64,000 nucleotides of DNA from positions 248,001-312,000 of the forward strand of contig NZ_CP016172.1 in assembly GCF_001676725.1 (NCBI RefSeq), given 5' to 3'. The position numbers and the translations under genes are program-made. This document shows, piece after piece, positions 27,785 to 36,375 of this stretch. Source of the DNA: Bordetella flabilis. GTDB lineage: Bacteria; Pseudomonadota; Gammaproteobacteria; Burkholderiales; Burkholderiaceae_B. The notes under the pieces are model-generated. The model was not told where the DNA came from. It ran no database searches and saw only the letters and a program-made list of their open reading frames with translations. Each line of letters starts with the position of its first letter. Position 1 is the first letter of the stretch.

Positions 27785-28858
27785 ATGCTCAGGAAAAGAC
27801 GAATTCGCCGCGCATTGCCCGGGGCAATGGCCGCCTTGCTGTTGTGCGCCACCGGGTATTGGTATGTGTCCGGCGCCCGATGGCCGCGTCCGGCGGCGGA
27901 GCCGACGGCGGCCGAGGTGGTGGACGCATTCGAGGCCGCCGATGGTCCGCATCCGGGCTTTCGCCGCAATCATGCCAAGGGCATCTGCGTCACCGGCAGC
28001 TTCGAAAGCGGCGGCGGCGCGATGCCGGTGTCGACCGCCAATGTGTTTCGCGCCGGCTCCATGCCCGTCATTGGCCGCTTTTCCATACCGGGTGGCGATC
28101 CCGCCATGGCCGATGGCGCGACCAATTTGCGCAGCCTCGCGCTGTGGATCATGCCGCCGCACGGCCCGCCCTGGGGCATGGCCATGAATTCCGTACCCGT
28201 GTTTCCGTTCCGCACGGCGCAGGACCAGCTCGACTTCCTGCGCGCCATGCGGGCCGACCGGCGCGCGGGACGCTCCGGCACCATGCAGCGTTACGTCATC
28301 AGCCATCCGGGCGCCCGGGCCTTCCTGGACTGGATACACACGCATCGGGCGCCTTCCGACTATGGCGATGCGACTTACTACAGCGTGAGCGCCTTCCGCT
28401 TTATCGGCGGCCAGGGCCAGGCGCGCGACGGCCGTTGGCGCCTGGTACCCGAGACGCCTTTCCGTCCCCTGCCCGAGGCGACCGCCAGCGATCCGGATTT
28501 CCTCTCCTTCGATCTGGTCCGGCGCCTGTCGCAGGGTCCCTTGCGCTGGCGCCTGGTCATCTCCATGGCCATGCCGGGCGATGCCGTCGACGACGCGACG
28601 CAGCTGTGGCCGCAACGCCCCGGGCGCGTCGAAGTCGACGCAGGAACCTTGATTATCGAGAGGGCGGAGTCGCAAATCGACGGCCCCTGCCGCGATATCG
28701 ATTTCAACCCGCTGGCCCTGCCCGACGGCATCGCGCCATCGGACGACCCCTTGCTGCGGGCACGCCAGGCGGCCTACGCCGAATCGTCCAGGCGACGCCT
28801 GCGCGAAGCGCACGGCGACGGCAAGGCGGGGGCACAGGGCGGCGGCGCAGAGGAATAG
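27785..28858 (+). CDS. Catalase-related heme peroxidase (SrpA-like), membrane-anchored
   Basis: A 357-residue member of the small catalase-like family. GFRRNHAKGICVTGSFE holds the distal His (His63), and RARQAAYAESSRRRL near the C-terminus holds the proximal heme Tyr (Tyr331). NLRSLALWIMPPHG and DYGDATYYSVSAFRF are the family's core segments. An N-terminal hydrophobic helix (about residues 11-27) would anchor or export it, so it probably detoxifies peroxides in the periplasm. Start ATG at 27785 gives the basic MLRKRRIRR run before the helix. About 90 bp after the anti-sigma gene. Confidence 0.9.
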   Translation: MLRKRRIRRALPGAMAALLLCATGYWYVSGARWPRPAAEPTAAEVVDAFEAADGPHPGFRRNHAKGICVTGSFESGGGAMPVSTANVFRAGSMPVIGRFSIPGGDPAMADGATNLRSLALWIMPPHGPPWGMAMNSVPVFPFRTAQDQLDFLRAMRADRRAGRSGTMQRYVISHPGARAFLDWIHTHRAPSDYGDATYYSVSAFRFIGGQGQARDGRWRLVPETPFRPLPEATASDPDFLSFDLVRRLSQGPLRWRLVISMAMPGDAVDDATQLWPQRPGRVEVDAGTLIIERAESQIDGPCRDIDFNPLALPDGIAPSDDPLLRARQAAYAESSRRRLREAHGDGKAGAQGGGAEE

Positions 28859-28923
28859 GCGCGCGGTCCCGCCGGTGGGGCGGGCCGGCCCGGCATGTGC
28901 ATGGAATAAAAACGGGCCCCGCG

Positions 28924-28941
28924 CTGTTGTGCGGACAACAG
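28924..28941. promoter_or_regulatory. Perfect 18-bp dyad upstream of the P450 gene
   Basis: CTGTTGTGCGGACAACAG: 7-bp perfect arms with a 4-base centre, 19 bp before the ATG at 28961. It could be an operator for a repressor or a small attenuating hairpin. It overlaps no coding sequence. Confidence 0.4.
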
Positions 28942-28960
28942 GCGGATCGCGGAGGGCCCT

Positions 28961-30211
28961 ATGCGGCGTTCTCGTCCCGCCGCCTCGCCCATCGCTCCCG
29001 GAGCCGCCATGAAGCTGCAAGACCTGTCCACGCCCGATTTCTATCGCGACCCCTATCCGTTCTACGAAAAGATCCGCGCCAGCGGCAAGATATTCAAGGT
29101 CGCCCCGAACATCCTGCTGAGCGGGCATTTCGACATGATCGACGCCATGCTGCTCGATCGTCGCATGGGCAAGGGCTATATGGAAAGCATCCGGGCCCGC
29201 TATGGCGAAGACGGTCCGAACCAGCCGGCTTTCCAGGGCCTGGCCCGGATGTTCCTGATGATGAACCCGCCCGCGCATACCCGCCTGCGCACGCTGCTGA
29301 CCAAGGCCTTCGACGCACGCCACGTCGAAGCGCTGCGCCTGGTCTGCCAGGAAGTGGCTGACGAATTGGTGGATGCCTTTCCGCGCCGGGAGGCCTTCGA
29401 CCTGGTGTCGGCATACTGCGCGCCCCTGCCCGTGCGCATCATCTGCCGCCTGCTCGATGTTCCGGTCGCCGATGCCGACATGCTGGCCGCGGATGTCAAC
29501 CAACTGGTGCTGTCCCTGGAAGCCGCGCCCTTGCCGCCGGAAGGCGTGGAAAAGGTCAACGCCGCCATGCTGGCGGTGGAAGCCTATTTCCGCCGCCTGG
29601 TGCGCGCGCGCCGCGAGCAGCCCGGCGATGATCTTATATCCGTACTGCTGTCGGTGGAGGCCGACGGCGAGGGCATGACGGAAGAAGAAATCGTCTCCAA
29701 CGTCATCCTGCTGTTCATCGCCGGTCATGAGACCACGGCCAACATGATGGGCAACGCCCTGATCGCCTTGCACCGCCATCCCGAGCAATTGCGGCAACTC
29801 AAGCAGCGGCCCGAATGGCTGCCCAGGGCCATCAATGAATGCCTGCGCTACGACAGTTCCGTGCAGTTCACCACCCGGATGGCGCTGGAGGACACGGAGG
29901 CCGGCGGCGTCCCCTTGCCCAAGGGCTCGATCGTATTCATGTGCGTGGGCGCCGCCAACCGCGACCCGGAGCGTTACGCCGACCCCGACAAGCTCGTGAT
30001 CGACCGCCCCGAGACCGGCAACCGGCTTATCTCCTTCGGCGGCGGCATTCACTATTGCATGGGCGCGCGCCTGGCCGCGATGGAGTTGCAGGTGGGACTG
30101 TCCACCTTGCTGGCGCGCATCCCCGACATGCGGCTGGTCAACCTGGACGCGCTGCAGTGGCGGGCGCGCAATACCGTGCGCGGCGTGGAAACGCTGATCG
30201 CCGCGCGCTGA
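28961..30211 (+). CDS. Cytochrome P450
   Basis: A 416-residue soluble bacterial P450. The I-helix is LFIAGHETTANMM, the ExxR motif is NECLR, and the heme loop FGGGIHYCMGARLA carries the thiolate ligand Cys366. The K-helix/PERF-like segment DPERYADPDKLVIDRPE is intact. GGAGG five bases before 28961 supports this start; ATG 29009 is an alternative with a shorter leader. No ferredoxin or reductase gene is nearby, so redox partners must come from elsewhere. It follows the peroxidase by about 100 bp and may be part of the same stress regulon or independent. Confidence 0.94.
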   Translation: MRRSRPAASPIAPGAAMKLQDLSTPDFYRDPYPFYEKIRASGKIFKVAPNILLSGHFDMIDAMLLDRRMGKGYMESIRARYGEDGPNQPAFQGLARMFLMMNPPAHTRLRTLLTKAFDARHVEALRLVCQEVADELVDAFPRREAFDLVSAYCAPLPVRIICRLLDVPVADADMLAADVNQLVLSLEAAPLPPEGVEKVNAAMLAVEAYFRRLVRARREQPGDDLISVLLSVEADGEGMTEEEIVSNVILLFIAGHETTANMMGNALIALHRHPEQLRQLKQRPEWLPRAINECLRYDSSVQFTTRMALEDTEAGGVPLPKGSIVFMCVGAANRDPERYADPDKLVIDRPETGNRLISFGGGIHYCMGARLAAMELQVGLSTLLARIPDMRLVNLDALQWRARNTVRGVETLIAAR

Positions 30212-30248
30212 GCGTGCGGCGATTGGCGGCGCGCGCCGTGCCGCGGTA

Positions 30249-32318
30249 CTAGCCTGGCGCCGTCCCGTTGGGGTCCTGCCGCGCGTGCAGGGCCGCGCGC
30301 CGGGCGCGGCGCTGGCCGCGCCATTGCAGCGCCAGTGCGACCAGTATCAGCGCATAGCCGATGCCGTTCGATAGCGGTCCGGGATACACCAGGGTGACGC
30401 CGGCGACGATCAGCAGCGCGCGCTGCAGCATCGAGGCGCGCACCATCAGCCAGCCCTGGAAGCCCACCGCCAGGGCGAATATCCCCGCGGCGGCGGTGAG
30501 CGTGACCTCCGCGATATCCCAGATGTTGGCCCCCGCCAGCGCCTTGGCCGAGCCCATCAGCAGCAGGCCCTGGCCGCTGGGCGCGAGCACGAAGATGAAG
30601 GGCACCAGGAAGGCCGGAATGGTGTACTTCCAGCATTGCATGGTGGTCTTGTACGGATCGCCCCCCGTGATGGCCGATGCGGCGAAGGGCGAAAGCGCGG
30701 TGGGCGGCGACACTTCGGACAGCACCGCGTAGTAGAAGACGAACATATGGGCCGCGAAATCCGGCACGCCCAGCTTGATCAAGGCCGGTGCGGCGATGAC
30801 CGCACAGATGATGTACGAGGCGGTGACCGGCACGGCCAGGCCGATGACCCAGACCACCAGGGCGGTGTAGACGGCGGTCAGCAGCAGCGAGCCGGCCGCA
30901 TAGTCGATGACGATGCCGCTGAACTTCAGCCCCAGCCCGGTCAGCGTCACCACCCCGACGATGATGCCGGCCCCCGCGCACGTCGCGCCCACGCCCAGCA
31001 TCCCCACCGCGCCGCTGCGCAGCGCCTCGATCAGCGGCGAGCGCAGCAGGTGTTGCGCGACCGAGCCGCGGCCGCGGAACAGGTCGTAGGAGATCATCGC
31101 GGTATCGGCGCGCAGGAAGCTGGTCAGGAATGACACGACGATGGCCCAGAAGACCGACAGCACCGGCGAGAAGCCCAGCATCATGAAGACGACGATGGAC
31201 ACCAGCGACAGGAAGTGGAACCAATAGCGGCGCGTCAGGTTCCAGACGCTGTCCACCTTGGCGAACACGGTGCTGCTCATGCCGTATTTGCGGACGTCTA
31301 TCTCGACCATCAGGAACAGCGCCAGGTAGAACAGGATGGTCGGTATCACCGCCATCATCAGCACGTCCAGGTACGAGATTTTCAGGAACTCGGCAATGAT
31401 GAACGCCGCCGCACCCATGACCGGCGGCGAAATGATCGCGCCCAGGCCGCCGGCCGCGAGCAGGCCGCCGGCGGCGTTGCGCGCATAGCCGACCTTGGCC
31501 AGCATGGGCCACGCCACGGTGCCCAGCGTGACCGTGGTGGCCACGCCGGATCCCGACGGGCCGCCCAGCAGGAAAGACGCCAGGACCACGGTGCGGCCGG
31601 CGCCGGCGGGCTTGCCGCCCATCGCGGAGAAAGAGAAATCGATGTAGAACCGGCCGGCCCCCGACAACTGCAGGAAAGCGCCGAAGATGGTGAACAGGAT
31701 GATCAGCGAAGACGAAACGTCCACCGCCACGCCGAAGATGCCTTCCAGCGTCATGTACATGAAGCCGACCAGCCGGGCGATGCTGTAGCCGCGGTGCGTC
31801 CAGGGGTGGGGCAGGTAGGGGCCCAGGAAGGCGTAGAGCAGGAAGCAGATGCAGATGACGGGCAGTATCCAGCCGATGGTCCGTCGCATGGCTTCCATGA
31901 CGAGCAGGATCAGCGCGGCCCCGAAGAAGATGTCCCAGGGGTCGGGGCTCGTGTTGCGGTCGGTGAAGTCGTCGCCGCCCATGATGAGGTAGACGACGAT
32001 GGCGATGGCCAGCATCCCCAACGCCCAGTCCCATGGCATGACCCGGTGGCGAAAGCGCCGGCTGACCGGGAACACCAGGAAGGACAGGAACAGGACGAAG
32101 GCCACGTGGACGGGCCGCAGCACTTGGGTCGGCACGATGGCATAGGCCGCATACAGGTGGAACAGCGACATCGCGACCGCGACGGTGGCCACGAATGCGC
32201 CCAGCCAGCCGCCGAGCCGGTTGCTGGCGCCTTCCTCCTGTTCGATGTATTCCTCGGCCTTGCGCAGCGCCTCGTCATCGACGGCGGCGGGCGTATCGGC
32301 TCGTACGGCTTCGGTCAT
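30249..32318 (-). CDS. TRAP transporter fused permease (TAXI-type, 4TM plus 12TM)
   Basis: A 689-residue membrane protein with about 17 hydrophobic segments. The N-terminal part (about residues 35-190) corresponds to the small DctQ-like subunit, and the rest to the DctM-like permease, with GGPSGSGVATTVTLGTVAWPMLAKVGY and PPVMGAAAFIIAEFLKISY as its conserved core. Sodium-driven uptake together with the adjacent TAXI binding protein, whose gene lies 72 bp upstream. Substrates of TAXI systems include glutamate and other carboxylates; not determinable here. Confidence 0.93.
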   Translation of the reverse strand: MTEAVRADTPAAVDDEALRKAEEYIEQEEGASNRLGGWLGAFVATVAVAMSLFHLYAAYAIVPTQVLRPVHVAFVLFLSFLVFPVSRRFRHRVMPWDWALGMLAIAIVVYLIMGGDDFTDRNTSPDPWDIFFGAALILLVMEAMRRTIGWILPVICICFLLYAFLGPYLPHPWTHRGYSIARLVGFMYMTLEGIFGVAVDVSSSLIILFTIFGAFLQLSGAGRFYIDFSFSAMGGKPAGAGRTVVLASFLLGGPSGSGVATTVTLGTVAWPMLAKVGYARNAAGGLLAAGGLGAIISPPVMGAAAFIIAEFLKISYLDVLMMAVIPTILFYLALFLMVEIDVRKYGMSSTVFAKVDSVWNLTRRYWFHFLSLVSIVVFMMLGFSPVLSVFWAIVVSFLTSFLRADTAMISYDLFRGRGSVAQHLLRSPLIEALRSGAVGMLGVGATCAGAGIIVGVVTLTGLGLKFSGIVIDYAAGSLLLTAVYTALVVWVIGLAVPVTASYIICAVIAAPALIKLGVPDFAAHMFVFYYAVLSEVSPPTALSPFAASAITGGDPYKTTMQCWKYTIPAFLVPFIFVLAPSGQGLLLMGSAKALAGANIWDIAEVTLTAAAGIFALAVGFQGWLMVRASMLQRALLIVAGVTLVYPGPLSNGIGYALILVALALQWRGQRRARRAALHARQDPNGTAPG

Positions 32319-32390
32319 GCGGCGACTCCCTCAAGCGGTAGGCAAGGCCGGCCGGCGATGCGCCGCGACGGGCGCATCGCGGCGCGCGAC

Positions 32391-33362
32391 TCAATCCAGG
32401 TTGACGCCCCGTTCCTTGTAGTACTTGACGGCGCCGGGATGGAAGGGAATCGGCGTGGCGGCGGTCTTCTGGTTCTCCAGCTTGAAGTCGGCCGTATCCT
32501 TGTGCACGGCAATGAGTTCGTCGCGACTGGTGAATATCGTCTTGACGATGTCGTAGGCCGTCTGGTCGCTCATCTTTTCGTTGGCGACCAGGATGTTCAT
32601 GACAGTGGCCTGGCGGTTGTCCTTGTCCATGCCGCGGTAGACGGTTTTGGCGATGGTGTCCTGGACATACAGGTTGCCGTATTTCTTGTTCATCGCAGGC
32701 ACGAGGTCGGCATTGTCGATCATCTTGATGGTGGTGCCCGGCGTGTTGGCCAGGTCCGTGACCGCCGCGGTGGGCAGGCCGCCGACCCAGAAGAAGGCGT
32801 CGATCTTGTTGTCCTTGATGGCGTTGACGGATTCGGCGACGCTGAGCCGCTCCCGCTTGACGTCTTTGTCCTTGTCTATGCCGGCCGCTTCGAGCATGCG
32901 GAAGGCCATGACTTCGGTGGCGCTGCCGGGCGCGCCGGTGGAGATGCGCTTGCCCTTGAGATCCGCCATGGTGTTGATGCCTTTGCCCTCGACGGAGACG
33001 ACATGCATGCGGTTGGGGTAGAGGATCATGAGGGTGCGCAGGGGTACTTTGCGGCCCTTGAATTTGTCCTCGCCGCGATAGGCGTCCTGGGCGGCGTCGG
33101 ACATGGTGAGACCGATGTACGAGGCGTCGCCATCGATCAGCTTGAGGTTGTCGACGGAGCCGCCGGTGACTTCGGCGGTGGCTTCCATGCCGGGGACTTT
33201 CTTGGAGAGCACGGCGGCGATGCCGCCCCCGATGGGGTAGTAGACCCCGCCGGTGCCGCCGGTGGCGATGGAGATGTTTTCCGCGACGGCGGTCCTGACT
33301 CCGATAAGGCCGAACAGGGCCAGGCATAGCAGTAAAGCCAACCGCAGGATTGGGGTCTTCAT
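32391..33362 (-). CDS. TAXI-family TRAP transporter periplasmic binding protein
   Basis: A 323-residue protein with a signal peptide (ending RTAVAEN). The mature protein starts ISIATGGTGGVYYPIGGGIAAVLSK, diagnostic for the TAXI family, followed by LKGKRISTGAPGSATEVMAFRMLEAAGI and DAFFWVGGLPTAAVTDLA. It delivers substrate to the fused permease. The sequence uses more Lys than neighbouring genes, as is common for this family. Confidence 0.94.
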   Translation of the reverse strand: MKTPILRLALLLCLALFGLIGVRTAVAENISIATGGTGGVYYPIGGGIAAVLSKKVPGMEATAEVTGGSVDNLKLIDGDASYIGLTMSDAAQDAYRGEDKFKGRKVPLRTLMILYPNRMHVVSVEGKGINTMADLKGKRISTGAPGSATEVMAFRMLEAAGIDKDKDVKRERLSVAESVNAIKDNKIDAFFWVGGLPTAAVTDLANTPGTTIKMIDNADLVPAMNKKYGNLYVQDTIAKTVYRGMDKDNRQATVMNILVANEKMSDQTAYDIVKTIFTSRDELIAVHKDTADFKLENQKTAATPIPFHPGAVKYYKERGVNLD

Positions 33363-33388
33363 CGTTTGTCTCCAGAGTGGTTCGACGT

Positions 33389-33414
33389 CGCCACCGCACG
33401 GTTGCGCGGTGGCG
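33389..33414. other. Hairpin in the TAXI gene leader
   Basis: CGCCACCG (33389-33396) and CGGTGGCG (33407-33414) form a perfect 8-bp stem 27 bp before the TAXI start. It could separate this operon from the protease gene upstream. No T-run. The remaining 209-bp gap shows nothing else. Confidence 0.35.
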
Positions 33415-33571
33415 CGTTTGCCTTGTTATGGACGATCCGATGCGAGCTGGAACGAGCCTGCCTGTGGTGTACCCGCCATGACATGCGGCGTCAATCGGGT
33501 GTTGTGCGGGGCTGAGGGCGCGCTGGCGGCGGGCGAGGAGTTCGCCGCGCCGCCCGTGCGGTGCGGATGGG

Positions 33572-34549
33572 CTACGCCGCGGGTGCCCCGTCGGGGCTCG
33601 CGTTCCATGCGCGGAGCTGCGCCTTGATGGAGTCGGCGTATGCGCACAAGGCGACGGCGTGGGATTCGATATGGGCCCGCGTCGCGGAGTCGAAGATGGA
33701 GCCGCTATGCACGCCGATCTGTGTCTGGGTAGAGGACATCAGAGGGCTGCCGGAGTCCCCCCGGACGGACGTCCTGTTGTTGCTGCGCAGCGTGGTGCCC
33801 CAGGCTTCATCGAACGCAATGCTGGAGACATCCGTGGTTTGTATGCCCATCTGGTCCGATAAGGTTCCTATGCTGCGATAAGCCTGTGCCGGGCCGAGGC
33901 TGGCCTCGCAGTTGTCCTGCTCGGGTATGGAGGCGGTAATGGCGCCTTCTTCCGGACGGACGGGCGCAGGCAGTTTGATGAGCGCGAGGTCCGGCTTCAT
34001 GTCTTTGTTCTTGTCGTGGATGCGGGCCCAATTGGGCTGGACGTCATCGCGGACGACGGTGATGGCGTGCGCGAAATCACGGCCATAGCGGGTCACGACG
34101 CTGTCCCAGTTGCCGCGCAGGCAATGGCCGGCTGTCAGGACGACGTTGTCGGCGATCAGGGAGCCGTGGCATTTCTTGGCGGCGCCCAGGCCTTGCCAGA
34201 CGTCGATTTTGACGTAGTTGGTCTGCACGGGTTTATAGATTTTGACGTCGGGCGGTGGGCTATGGGAGAACCAGGTCTCCAGGGCGGCGACGGCCTTGCG
34301 CAGGGTATCGCGCATGGAGTGCGGTTCGTGAACGGTCCGGGGTGCCGGGACCGTGGCGCGGTCGGCAGCGGATGTCAGGGAATACGCGGTGGCAGGCGGG
34401 GCGCGCGGCGTTGGCGGTGCGCTGGGGGGCTGGTACGAGGCGAAGATGTTTTCGCCCGTTTCAGGCTGCGTTTTTTCAGGCTTCGGTTGCGGTGCGGGGC
34501 GGTGGGCGGGTACGGAGAGCGCAGGAGTCGAGGAAGGGTATGTGGCCAT
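33572..34549 (-). CDS. Trypsin-like serine protease with Pro-rich N-terminus, no signal peptide
   Basis: A 325-residue protein in two parts. Residues 1-100 are disordered-looking and rich in Pro, Ala, Ser and Thr. Residues 108-315 are a chymotrypsin-fold protease with the complete triad: His142 in LTAGHC, Asp187 in DLALIKL and Ser266 in RGDSGSPL. There is no Sec, Tat or lipoprotein signal. No ribosome binding site is visible; ATG at 34549 is used, with GTG 34555 just upstream. The layout, a floppy N-terminus before an enzyme domain, is that of a secreted effector, but no secretion genes are in the window. Transcribed alone. Function as an effector is speculative. Confidence 0.85.
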   Translation of the reverse strand: MATYPSSTPALSVPAHRPAPQPKPEKTQPETGENIFASYQPPSAPPTPRAPPATAYSLTSAADRATVPAPRTVHEPHSMRDTLRKAVAALETWFSHSPPPDVKIYKPVQTNYVKIDVWQGLGAAKKCHGSLIADNVVLTAGHCLRGNWDSVVTRYGRDFAHAITVVRDDVQPNWARIHDKNKDMKPDLALIKLPAPVRPEEGAITASIPEQDNCEASLGPAQAYRSIGTLSDQMGIQTTDVSSIAFDEAWGTTLRSNNRTSVRGDSGSPLMSSTQTQIGVHSGSIFDSATRAHIESHAVALCAYADSIKAQLRAWNASPDGAPAA

Positions 34550-34720
34550 GGACACTGTGTGTGGGTACGAGGGTGGGAAGGTGACGTGTCAGGCTGCATC
34601 GTGATCGGCGCAGCATGGCATGGGGCCGGCGGGCTGGGGGTCTTGCGGGGTCGAGGTTCGTGTATCGATGTCGCCATGGGTTCCGGGGGGGCGATAAGAC
34701 GGCGCAGTTTTTCATGGTCC

Positions 34721-34919
34721 GTCCGGCGGGGTGGTCGCCTGCCGGGGACGGCCCGGGCGGGCGCTGCGGCGCGCGGGCGCCGCAGACCACTTCGCTCGCC
34801 TCGTCCGCCGGCCGTTCGATGGCGGGTTTCTTTTTGGCGGGGTGCCGGCTCGGCTGCCTTCGGCATCCGCTCGTTCGCCCTTCACGGGCCGTCCCCGGCA
34901 GGCGACCACCCCGCCGGAC
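34721..34919. repeat. 35-bp perfect inverted repeat flanking a 129-bp spacer
   Basis: Positions 34721-34755 are the exact reverse complement of 34885-34919, beginning GTCCGGCGGGGTGGTCG on the left arm. Pairing stops abruptly on both sides. The spacer contains a further 8-bp dyad, CTGCGGCG/CGCCGCAG at 34764-34785. No target-site duplication or transposase was recognised. It could be a non-autonomous mobile element or a dispersed intergenic repeat. Confidence 0.8.
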
Positions 34920-35010
34920 TGCGGCATCTTTGATTCACGGGCGCTGCGTGCGTCTGTTTCCTTGCCGCTGCGCTTTGCGGTGTGTGCTGATGGAAGGTCT
35001 CGGCGCGCCC

Positions 35011-35044
35011 GCCGATGAGCGGCCCGCGGGGACCGCTCATCGGC
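35011..35044 (+). other. Strong 12-bp hairpin
   Basis: GCCGATGAGCGG (35011-35022) pairs perfectly with CCGCTCATCGGC (35033-35044) around a 10-base loop. On the plus strand it is followed within ten bases by GATTTTGAGGGTTTT, somewhat like a terminator, but no plus-strand gene precedes it. Confidence 0.45.
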
Positions 35045-35284
35045 ATACGATTTTGAGGGTTTTGCGGGCATCGGCAGATTTTCCAGCATCCGCGCCTGTG
35101 CAGCGCGAATCACCGATGGCTGTTGCCGGTCTGCGTGTTGGCCGAGTGGCGGCCGGAACGCAGGGGGCGGCGGCGACCCTTCAGCAAAGATGGCCGGGGT
35201 CCGGCGCGGATGCGCCGGCGTCCAGGCGTAGCGCCATCGGGCGGTAACCGGAGTCGGTATGGCAGCCCTGGCCGCGGCTGCCGG

Positions 35285-36295
35285 TTATTCGACGCTGACC
35301 TTGGCTTCCTTGACGACCTCGGCCCAGGTCGCGTGTTCCGCCGCGATGGCTTTCTGGAAAGCGGGGGCGGGGGTGTAGATGAGTTCCGCGCCCTGGGCCG
35401 CCATGGCGGTTTTCAGGTCGGGCATGACGAGGACTTTCTGCAGGGCCTGCGCGATCACGTCGATGGCGGCCTGGGGTGTGCCCTTGGGGGCGACGAAACC
35501 GAACAGGTTGTCCGCCTGGACGCCCGGGACGCCCGCTTCCTTGAGCGTGGGAACGTCGGGCAGCAGGCTGGCGCGCGAGCCGGAGGCCACGGCGAGGACT
35601 TTCAGTTTGCCGGCCTGGATGAGCGGCATGGAGCCCGGAATGCTGTCGAACATGAAGCTGGACGAGCCGGTGACGAGTTCGGGCAGGGCCTGCGAACTGC
35701 CCTTGTAGGGTATGTGGGTGGCCTTGACGCCGGTTTTCAGGGCGAAGAGTTCGGCTTCCAGGTGCGATAGCGTGCCGGTGCCCTGCGAGGCAAAGTTGTA
35801 TTGGCCTGGCTTGGCCTTCAGGTAGGCGACCAGTTCGCCGACATTGTTGACGGGCAGGGATGCCGGCACTTCGAGGATGTGCGGGACGATGCCGACGCCG
35901 GCGATGGGCGTGAAGTCGTCGATCAGGCTGGCCGCCTGCTTTTTGTAGAGGGCGGCGGCGATGGCCTGGTTGGTGACGGCGGCCAGGTAGAGGGTATAGC
36001 CGTCGGCCGGCGCCTTGGCCGCCGCGACCAGGCCGATCGCTCCGCCGGCGCCGGGGCGGTTCTCGACGATGACGGATTGCTTGAGCTCGATGGAGAGCTT
36101 CTGGCTGATGGCCCGGGCCAGGATATCCGTGGCCCCGGCCGGCGGGAAGGAGATGATGACCTGGATGGGCCGCTGCGGGTAGTCGGCGTGCGCCGCGGTC
36201 ACGCTGGCGGCGGTCAGGCCGAGTCCGAAGGCCAGGGCCCCGAGGGCGTGGGCCAGTCGGCGCAGGGCCGAGGTGGGGCGAGGCAGGGTAGGCAT
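35285..36295 (-). CDS. Bug-family tripartite tricarboxylate transporter receptor
   Basis: A 336-residue periplasmic receptor with a signal peptide (about 1-37, ending AAHAD). Family marks are YPQRPIQVIISFPPAGATDILARAI, VIVENRPGAGGAIG, THIPYKGSSQALPELVTGSSSFMFDS and LPDVPTLKEAGVPG. The ATG at 36295 has GGAG eight bases upstream. No TctA/B genes are nearby. A strong hairpin lies upstream, between it and the oxygenase gene, so it may be its own transcript. Ligand unknown. Confidence 0.92.
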   Translation of the reverse strand: MPTLPRPTSALRRLAHALGALAFGLGLTAASVTAAHADYPQRPIQVIISFPPAGATDILARAISQKLSIELKQSVIVENRPGAGGAIGLVAAAKAPADGYTLYLAAVTNQAIAAALYKKQAASLIDDFTPIAGVGIVPHILEVPASLPVNNVGELVAYLKAKPGQYNFASQGTGTLSHLEAELFALKTGVKATHIPYKGSSQALPELVTGSSSFMFDSIPGSMPLIQAGKLKVLAVASGSRASLLPDVPTLKEAGVPGVQADNLFGFVAPKGTPQAAIDVIAQALQKVLVMPDLKTAMAAQGAELIYTPAPAFQKAIAAEHATWAEVVKEAKVSVE

Positions 36296-36324
36296 GGTGG
36301 ATCTCCGGTCGGGAAGAAAGGATA

Positions 36325-36355
36325 GCCGGCCTTTGCGGAGGCCGGCATTTTTTTT
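36325..36355. terminator. Intrinsic terminator between oxygenase and Bug genes
   Basis: GCCGGCCT (36325-36332) pairs with AGGCCGGC (36339-36346), then A and eight Ts (36348-36355) on the plus strand. On the minus strand, in the direction of the genes, it is 30 bp after the oxygenase stop and is followed only by a weak pyrimidine tract. It looks like a bidirectional terminator that ends the LIV operon. Confidence 0.65.
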
Positions 36356-36375
36356 GAAGGTGTTGCCGCGACGCG

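Larger units (their letters stand above)
34550..35284. other. 735-bp gene-free region with inverted repeats
   Basis: Between the protease and the Bug receptor lies a stretch without any convincing gene. It holds a 35-bp perfect inverted repeat and a 12-bp hairpin, both listed. Open frames here are short, Arg/Pro/Ala-rich and have no ribosome binding site. The region may be the remnant of an insertion. Confidence 0.5.

Noticed and set aside
34712..35113. A 133-codon minus-strand frame in the gene-free region
   Set aside because: Arg/Pro/Ala-rich, no ribosome binding site and it crosses both arms of the inverted repeat. More likely non-coding.
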